DNA of 6,154 nucleotides from an uncultured Sphingomonadaceae bacterium (GTDB lineage Bacteria > Pseudomonadota > Alphaproteobacteria > Sphingomonadales > Sphingomonadaceae), in NCBI GenBank assembly GCA_946480515.1, contig CAMLKX010000116.1, forward strand, positions 1-6,154, read 5' to 3'. The stretch's first letter is position 1. Each line of letters starts with the position of its first letter. The position numbers were made by a program, and so were the translations under genes. The notes beneath the pieces are model-generated. The model was not told the origin of the DNA. It did not search any database and worked only from the letters and a program-made list of their open reading frames with translations. This document shows, in pieces, positions 1-6,154 of the stretch.

Positions 1-1921
<1,921 letters not shown>

Positions 1922-1947
1922 TCCGCCGCCCGTTACGAACGCGTATC

Positions 1948-1954
1948 GGAGGGA
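1948..1954 (+). promoter_or_regulatory. Shine-Dalgarno-like GGAGGGA in the purF leader
   Basis: GGAGGGA is the best ribosome-binding match in the 93-base gap before purF. It lies about 24 bases upstream of the in-frame ATG at 1979 and about 60 upstream of the preferred ATG at 2015, too far for either. The only in-frame codon at normal spacing is ATT at 1958, a very rare start. It may be a chance purine run, part of a structured leader, or a sign that translation starts earlier than drawn. Confidence 0.25.
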
Positions 1955-2014
1955 GACATTCCGCGCCGCTTCGCCTATATGGCCGCCAACTCTCTCCATC
2001 ATCACGGACTGGTA

Positions 2015-3415
2015 ATGCTGACGACCAACCCGTTTGACGACGACAAACTGCGCGAGGAATGCGGGGTCTTCGGCATCTGGGGTGCCGACAACGCATCGAG
2101 CTTCGTCGCGCTTGGACTGCACGCGCTGCAGCACCGCGGCCAGGAAGCCGCCGGCATCACCAGCTTCGATGGCAGCAATTTTCATTCGCATCGGGCGATG
2201 GGCCATGTCGCCGGCAATTTCGACCGGGACGATATCATTCGCCGGCTCAGTGGAAACACGGCGATTGGGCATGTCCGTTATTCCACCACTGGCGAGACGG
2301 CGTTGCGCAACGTCCAGCCCCTGTTCGCCGAACTCAGCGAAGGCGGCTTTGCGGTCGCTCACAATGGCAACCTGTCCAACGGCCAGACCCTGCGGCGCAC
2401 GCTCAACCGGCGGGGCGCGATCTTCCAATCCACGACCGACACCGAGGTCATCATCCGCCTCGTCGCGACGAGCAGCTATGGGTCTTCGCTCGACCGTCTG
2501 ATCGATGCGCTGCGTCAGGTCGAAGGCGCCTATTCACTGCTGTGCCTGACTGCGGGCGGGCTGGTGGCGTGCCGCGATCCGCTCGGTATCCGGCCGCTCG
2601 TCATGGGCCGGCACGGCGAGGCCATCATCTTCGCATCGGAAACGGTGGCGCTCGACATCATCGGCGCGAAATATGTGCGCGATGTCGACCCCGGCGAACT
2701 GATCGTCGTCAACGAGTCCGGCCTGCGGTCATTCCGCCCGTTCCAGAAGGCGAACCCGCGCCCCTGCATCTTCGAGCATGTCTATTTCTCCCGGCCCGAC
2801 TCGGTGTTCGATTCCACGTCAGTCTACGAGGTGCGCAAGAACATCGGCGCCGAACTTGCGCGTGAGGCTCCGGTCGAAGCGGACATCGTGGTTCCGGTGC
2901 CGGACAGCGGCGTCCCGGCTGCAATTGGCTATTCGCAAGAGTCGGACATTCCGTTCGAACTTGGGATCATCCGCTCCCACTATGTCGGTCGAACCTTTAT
3001 CGCGAACAGTGCGCTGGTCGCCGGCAAGCGGCTGGTGCTGATCGACGATTCCATCGTTCGCGGCACGACCAGCATGAAAATCGTGCAGATGATGCGCGAT
3101 GCCGGCGCGAAGGAGGTGCATATGCGGATCGCCTCCCCGCCGACTCGCCACAGCTGTTTTTACGGGGTCGATACGCCTGAACGGGCGAAGCTTCTGGTCG
3201 CGCAGATGGACGTGAAGGCGATGGCCGACTTCATCAATGCGGACAGCCTGGCGTTCGTCTCGATCGAAGGGCTCTATCGCGCCCTCGGCGACGAGCGCGA
3301 CAATGCAATTCCGCAGCGCTGCGATGCCTGTTTCACCGGCGATTACCCGACCCGGCTGACCGACGTCGAGGAATTCGCGGGCGCCGGTCAATTGTCACTC
3401 GTCGCCAGCCGATAA
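2015..3415 (+). CDS. purF: Amidophosphoribosyltransferase (glutamine PRPP amidotransferase)
   Basis: Catalyses the first committed step of purine synthesis in the cytoplasm: glutamine + PRPP gives 5-phosphoribosylamine, glutamate and pyrophosphate. The protein is 466 residues, a normal length. The class II glutamine amidotransferase domain begins at nucleophile C16 (ECGVFG) after a 15-residue stretch expected to be removed as a propeptide; HRGQE (40-44), GHVRYST (85-91), AHNGNL (115-120) and D142 line its active site. The phosphoribosyltransferase half carries the PRPP motif VLIDDSIVRGTTS at 341-353. Four cysteines, C251, C381, C436 and C439 (CDAC), sit where Bacillus-type PurF binds a [4Fe-4S] cluster. 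I chose the ATG at 2015 because MLTTNPFDDDKLREECGVFG resembles alphaproteobacterial PurF starts; the ATG at 1979 would add 12 residues (HHHGLV region) with unusual codons. Neither has a well-spaced Shine-Dalgarno. The stop codon abuts the SDR start, so the two are probably co-transcribed and coupled. Confidence 0.97.
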   Translation: MLTTNPFDDDKLREECGVFGIWGADNASSFVALGLHALQHRGQEAAGITSFDGSNFHSHRAMGHVAGNFDRDDIIRRLSGNTAIGHVRYSTTGETALRNVQPLFAELSEGGFAVAHNGNLSNGQTLRRTLNRRGAIFQSTTDTEVIIRLVATSSYGSSLDRLIDALRQVEGAYSLLCLTAGGLVACRDPLGIRPLVMGRHGEAIIFASETVALDIIGAKYVRDVDPGELIVVNESGLRSFRPFQKANPRPCIFEHVYFSRPDSVFDSTSVYEVRKNIGAELAREAPVEADIVVPVPDSGVPAAIGYSQESDIPFELGIIRSHYVGRTFIANSALVAGKRLVLIDDSIVRGTTSMKIVQMMRDAGAKEVHMRIASPPTRHSCFYGVDTPERAKLLVAQMDVKAMADFINADSLAFVSIEGLYRALGDERDNAIPQRCDACFTGDYPTRLTDVEEFAGAGQLSLVASR

Positions 3416-4168
3416 ATGACCGATCCCGATCAACCGAAGGCCCTTTCGGGCAAGCTGGCGCTCGTCACCGGCGCGAGCCGCGGGATTGGCGCGGCGATCG
3501 CCGAGCACCTTGCCAGCGAGGGCGCGCATGTCGTGCTCGTGGCGCGCAAGGCGGGGGACCTGGAATCGGTCGAAGAGCGCATTCACCGGGCCGGTGGAAC
3601 CGCGACGATTGCGCCGCTTGATCTCACCGAGGCCGGGGCCATCGACAGACTGGCCGCGGCAATCAGCGAACGGTGGGAAGCGCTCGATGTCTTGGTCCTC
3701 AACGCGGCGATGCTCGGCTCGCTGACTCCAGTCGACCAGATCGACGGCGGCGAATTCGCGCGGGTGCTGAGCGTGAATCTGCTTGCGAACCAGGCGCTGA
3801 TTTCCGCCTTCCATCCGCTGCTTGCCAAGAGTGAGCGGGCCGAAGTGGTCGGCGTCACCTCCTCGGTGGGCAGCAAGCCGCGCGCGTTCTGGGGTGCCTA
3901 TGGTGCGTCGAAGGCGGCGCTGGAGACGCTGCTCGGCGCCTATGCGGACGAGACGCGCTATCTCGGCCGAGTCCGCGTTCACATCGTCGATCCCGGCGCG
4001 ACCCGGACGCGGATGCGTCAGCTCGCCTTCCCGGGCGAGGAACCGTCGAGCCTCAAGGGGCCGGAGACGGTTGCCGAAGCCTTGATGGCTCTGCTGAGGT
4101 CGGATGCGGAGAGCGGTGAGCGGGTGCGGCTCGCGTACGAAACCGAGTCGCCGTCACCCCGGCCTTGA
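3416..4168 (+). CDS. SDR-family NAD(P)-dependent oxidoreductase
   Basis: A classical short-chain dehydrogenase/reductase of 250 residues, a single Rossmann domain and presumably cytoplasmic. Visible motifs in order: the nucleotide-binding TGASRGIG at 18-25; R44 after the second strand (VARK), which favours NADP(H); D69 in LDL; NAA at 96-98; structural/active N121; Ser149/150; catalytic Y162 and K166 in YGASK; and the PG motif at 193-194 in VDPGATRTRMR. The RAFWGAYGASKAALE segment resembles the YciK-like subgroup, but the substrate cannot be told from sequence. Its ATG follows the purF TAA with no spacer (TAAATG) and has no Shine-Dalgarno of its own, pointing to translational coupling. A purF-SDR order is, to my knowledge, common in alphaproteobacteria. 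The last residues (SPRP) and the TGA are encoded inside the palindromic repeat at 4153-4181, so the C-terminus has probably been rewritten by it. Confidence 0.93.
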   Translation: MTDPDQPKALSGKLALVTGASRGIGAAIAEHLASEGAHVVLVARKAGDLESVEERIHRAGGTATIAPLDLTEAGAIDRLAAAISERWEALDVLVLNAAMLGSLTPVDQIDGGEFARVLSVNLLANQALISAFHPLLAKSERAEVVGVTSSVGSKPRAFWGAYGASKAALETLLGAYADETRYLGRVRVHIVDPGATRTRMRQLAFPGEEPSSLKGPETVAEALMALLRSDAESGERVRLAYETESPSPRP

Positions 4169-4181
4169 GCCGGGGTCTGCC
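4153..4181 (+). repeat. Intergenic palindromic repeat, copy 1
   Basis: A 29-base unit starting GTCACCCCGG and ending GGTCTGCC. It contains a perfect 8-bp stem, ACCCCGGC (4156-4163) with GCCGGGGT (4169-4176), and the loop CTTGA. It overlaps the end of the SDR gene and supplies that gene's TGA in the loop (4166-4168). The type matches short palindromes widely dispersed in sphingomonad genomes; that family placement is from general knowledge, not a search. No transposase gene is present here. Confidence 0.85.
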
Positions 4182-4191
4182 TGACTTTTTT
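4156..4191 (+). terminator. Possible weak terminator for the purF-SDR unit
   Basis: The GC-rich hairpin of repeat copy 1 (4156-4176) is followed, after a nine-base gap, by six Ts at 4186-4191. A canonical intrinsic terminator has the T-run directly after the stem, so this is only suggestive. No T-run follows copy 2 in the opposite direction, so nothing comparable is seen for the minus-strand operon. Confidence 0.3.
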
Positions 4192-4206
4192 GCGGTTCGA
4201 CGCCAA

Positions 4207-4235
4207 GGCGGATCCCGGGTCAGGCCCGGGATGAC
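4207..4235 (-). repeat. Intergenic palindromic repeat, copy 2 (inverted relative to copy 1)
   Basis: Read on the minus strand this is the same 29-base unit as copy 1, starting GTCATCCCGG and ending GGATCCGCC, with 23 of 29 bases identical. The 8-bp stem (4212-4219 with 4225-4232) is perfect despite changes, because two pairs changed together (C-G to T-A and C-G to G-C). The loop holds the stop codon of the methyltransferase gene (minus-strand TGA at 4222-4220). With copy 1 it forms a tail-to-tail pair separated by 25 bases, so the pair can form two small hairpins or one long imperfect one. Confidence 0.85.
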
Positions 4236-5554
4236 TCTTCCTTCGTAAGAGTCACCTGCGCGACATCGATCCCGCCGCCGCGGAAGCCGCCCTCGCAATA
4301 CATCAAATAATAGCGCCACAGGTCGTGGAACTGGGCCCCAAATCCATCGAGCTCGCCGCGCTGAACCGCGGCATCGAACCGTTCGCGCCAGCGGCGCAGC
4401 GTCTCGGCATAATGCAAGCCGAAGCCGGCGCGGTCCTGCCAGCTCAGCCCCTGCCGCCGCGCCTCCTCGGCAAGCAGCGGTTCGCTGATCAGCATCCCGC
4501 CGGGGAAGATATAGGCCTGGATGAAGTCCGCGCTCGCCGCATAGTCCGCGAACAGGTCGGGGCGGATTGAGATCAGCTGAAGCGCCGCCCGGCCGCCGGG
4601 CTTAAGCGCCCCGGCGATAGCGGCGAGATACTGGCTCCAATAGCTCTGGCCGACCGCCTCGACCATCTCGACGCTGACCACCGCATCGAATTGTCCATCG
4701 ATGTCGCGATAGTCCTGAAGCCGGATTTCGACCTGGTCCTGCAGCCCGGCACCAGCGATGCGCTGCTCGGCCAGGGCCTTCTGCTCCTCCGACAAGGTGA
4801 GGCCGACCACGCTGACACCGTAGTCGCGCGCGGCGATCTCCGCGAGCGAAGCCCAGCCGCAGCCAATCTCCAGCAGGCGCTGTCCGGGTTTGAGCTTGAG
4901 CCGGTCGAGCAACAGCCGGATTTTGCGAAGCTGGGCATCCTCCAGTGCCTCCGTCCCGGCGGACCCGAGGTCGGCGAACACCGCGCTGGAATATGTCATC
5001 GTCCGGTCGAGCCACGGCGCGTAGAAGTCGTTGCCGAGATCATAGTGCGCGGCGATGTTGCGCCTCGCCCCGATCTTCGTATTGGCCCGCAGCGTATGGG
5101 CGGCGCGAACGGCAATTCGCCACAGGCCCTTGGCGCGGCCGACATCGCCGAGCCCTTCGGCGTTGCGCATGAACAGGTCGAACAGCGGGACCGGATCGGG
5201 GCTAGACCATTCGCCCAGATCCCAGGCGCGATACCAGCCGACCGACCCTGAGGTCCCGAGCCTGACCAGCGCCATCCAGCTATTCAGCTGCACCACCGCC
5301 ACCGGACCGGGCGCGCGAAAGCCGAGGCGGCGGCGGATGCCATTCGGGAGAGTTGCGTCGATGCCGCCGTGCATCAACCCGGCGTCAACCCTGTCGAGCA
5401 GCCGCTTGAACATCGGAGCAAGCAGCCGCGCGAACACATCGCCGCCAGATGCGAACCACCGATCCGCCCGAAGCAGATGATCACCCCGGCTGGCGAGCTT
5501 GTCTCCCATGGGCGCGGAGATGTGCAGGCCGCGCACCATTTGCAAGCGGATCAT
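4220..5554 (-). CDS. Cyclopropane-fatty-acyl-phospholipid synthase family SAM-dependent methyltransferase
   Basis: A 444-residue enzyme predicted to transfer a methyl or methylene group from S-adenosylmethionine to the double bond of an unsaturated phospholipid acyl chain at the membrane surface. An N-terminal CFA-type domain (about 35-140) precedes the catalytic domain: HYDLGNDFY (170-178), SAM motif LEIGCGWASL (228-237), GLTLSEEQ (251-258), SVEMVEAVG (294-302, E299 matching the bicarbonate-binding Glu), FIQAYIFPGG (344-353), Y382 in GFGLHY, and the C-terminal YYLMYCEGGFR (415-425). Compared with E. coli Cfa, the active-site Cys in YSC is Ser190 and the His in LHTI is Gln326. These changes also occur, as far as I recall, in Cfa-like relatives, so the product may be a cyclopropane or a methyl-branched chain (UfaM-like). 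The start at 5554 overlaps the upstream stop (ATGA); GGAG lies only 2 bases before it, so reinitiation is likely. Later ATGs (residues 6, 16) are possible. The last residues (SSRA) and stop lie in repeat copy 2. Confidence 0.92.
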   Translation of the reverse strand: MIRLQMVRGLHISAPMGDKLASRGDHLLRADRWFASGGDVFARLLAPMFKRLLDRVDAGLMHGGIDATLPNGIRRRLGFRAPGPVAVVQLNSWMALVRLGTSGSVGWYRAWDLGEWSSPDPVPLFDLFMRNAEGLGDVGRAKGLWRIAVRAAHTLRANTKIGARRNIAAHYDLGNDFYAPWLDRTMTYSSAVFADLGSAGTEALEDAQLRKIRLLLDRLKLKPGQRLLEIGCGWASLAEIAARDYGVSVVGLTLSEEQKALAEQRIAGAGLQDQVEIRLQDYRDIDGQFDAVVSVEMVEAVGQSYWSQYLAAIAGALKPGGRAALQLISIRPDLFADYAASADFIQAYIFPGGMLISEPLLAEEARRQGLSWQDRAGFGLHYAETLRRWRERFDAAVQRGELDGFGAQFHDLWRYYLMYCEGGFRGGGIDVAQVTLTKEESSRA

Positions 5555-6154
5555 CGCTCCAGCGGGAAGGAGAAGTAGCTGGCGCTGCGACCGATGAAGA
5601 ACCGCTGGTCGGCGAGCACCGGAACCCCATTCAGAGTCACCACCACCGGCATTCGCGCGAACTGGGTGAAGGCCCGCGCCTCAGGATTTTCGCGCAGCAG
5701 CACCGTGAGGCGCGGATCGTCGAGGCGTAGCGGTTGCGCTGTCCCGGCCATGCGAACGCCGTTGCCGAGCACATAATCGCCGTCGCCGAACTGCTCCGCG
5801 TCCCGCCACAGGATCGTCCGCCGCCAGAAGGCCACCGGCACCGGCTGAGCGACCACCATCGTCGGACGGATCGCAAGCCGCTCCAAGCGCTGTCGCGCAA
5901 GCGTTTCCGCATGCTGGCTGATCATCCAGTTGGCGGCGATGTAAGCAGCGACACCGGCGAGCACCGCCTGCGCCGGGCGGCGCCATTCGCGCTCCTGCTT
6001 CTCGCGGCGCAGCGACAGGATCAGCACCGATCCCATCGCAAGCCAGATCCAGAGGTCGATGATGAACAGCGCGTCGCCGTAGAACCACTGCGGCGAGACC
6101 GGCTCGAGCAGCTTGATCCCGGCCTTTTGTGCCGCTTCGCGCATGGCGCCGCGG
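5551..6154 (-). CDS. YdjM/YbcI-type inner-membrane protein ('metal-dependent hydrolase', DUF457 family), C-terminal part
   Basis: The reading frame is open to the right edge, so the N-terminal part of the protein lies outside the window; the ATG at 6144 is internal by this reading. Numbering from that Met: the family hallmark WFYGDALFIID (20-30), here followed by LW where the family usually has PW, opens a hydrophobic segment (about 25-45). A charged RREKQEREWRR stretch and a second hydrophobic segment (about 58-75) follow, then a soluble tail with PVPVAFWRRTILW (101-113) and QFARMPVVV (161-169). The usual metal-binding His/Asp residues are in the missing N-terminal half, so activity cannot be judged. 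In E. coli the family is best known as LexA-regulated YdjM; the biochemical role is unknown. It overlaps the methyltransferase start by ATGA, so the two form an operon and this protein may act in membrane-lipid matters, which is inference from position only. Confidence 0.8.
   Translation of the reverse strand, partial: RGAMREAAQKAGIKLLEPVSPQWFYGDALFIIDLWIWLAMGSVLILSLRREKQEREWRRPAQAVLAGVAAYIAANWMISQHAETLARQRLERLAIRPTMVVAQPVPVAFWRRTILWRDAEQFGDGDYVLGNGVRMAGTAQPLRLDDPRLTVLLRENPEARAFTQFARMPVVVTLNGVPVLADQRFFIGRSASYFSFPLER

Noticed and set aside
1979..2014. Upstream in-frame ATG for purF adding 12 residues
   Set aside because: The added residues do not resemble PurF starts, use less favoured codons (TCT, GGA, GTA) and have no well-spaced ribosome-binding site; the ATG at 2015 fits the family better.
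2819..3982. Minus-strand open frames opposite purF and the SDR gene
   Set aside because: Compositional shadows of genes with clear motifs on the plus strand; the peptides show no family signature.
4232..4254. Perfect 8-bp inverted repeat TGACTCTT...AAGAGTCA with a 7-base loop beside repeat copy 2
   Set aside because: It lies within the methyltransferase coding sequence, has no T-run, and one such short inverted repeat is about what chance gives in 6 kb.
4053..4319. Minus-strand open frame of 88 codons running through the intergenic repeats
   Set aside because: It reads VIPGLTRDP and RPRLKAGVT, the typical translations of these palindromic repeats, and overlaps both real genes antisense or out of frame. 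It is a spurious ORF that confirms the repeat rather than a gene.
4691..5251. Plus-strand open frame of 186 codons opposite the methyltransferase
   Set aside because: It lies entirely antisense to conserved catalytic motifs and is rich in residues expected from reverse reading of GC-rich codons.

Overview
The window is a high-GC stretch (mid-60s per cent by eye) that mostly looks alphaproteobacterial and probably sphingomonad. The clues are the style of the proteins, the purF to short-chain-dehydrogenase order, and intergenic palindromes of the 'GTCA(C/T)CCCGG...CTTGA/CCTGA...CCGGG' type that are common in Sphingomonadales. The taxonomic call is an inference, because no search could be run.

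Layout. Bases 1-150 do not belong with the rest. On the minus strand they encode 50 codons of an RNA polymerase beta subunit (RpoB), all ending in G or C. The homology stops abruptly at about base 150, where plus-strand PAS-domain coding sequence begins. This looks like a chimeric assembly or library join, or less likely a real rearrangement breakpoint. From about 151 to 1921 (+) runs a c-di-GMP protein with the order PAS remnant, GGDEF, EAL, PilZ; its true N-terminus is missing. After a 93-base gap come purF (2015-3415, amidophosphoribosyltransferase, iron-sulfur type with a propeptide) and, directly at its stop codon, an SDR oxidoreductase (3416-4168). Convergent to these, a minus-strand operon enters from the right edge. 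It has a truncated YdjM/YbcI-type membrane protein (5551-6154) and, overlapping it by ATGA, a cyclopropane-fatty-acid-synthase-family methyltransferase (4220-5554).

Between the two convergent units, 4153-4235 holds two 29-base copies of one palindromic repeat in opposite orientation. They differ at six positions, and four of those form two compensatory stem changes. Both convergent genes stop at the same TGA in the same loop position and frame of their own repeat copy, so the repeat supplies the C-terminal residues and stop codon of each gene.

Functionally the window combines second-messenger signalling, the first step of purine synthesis, an orphan SDR and a membrane-lipid modification operon. 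I see no phage, transposase, CRISPR, tRNA/rRNA or defence system. The points most worth following up are the contig join at the left end, the repeat-terminated gene pair, and the altered active-site residues of the Cfa-family enzyme.
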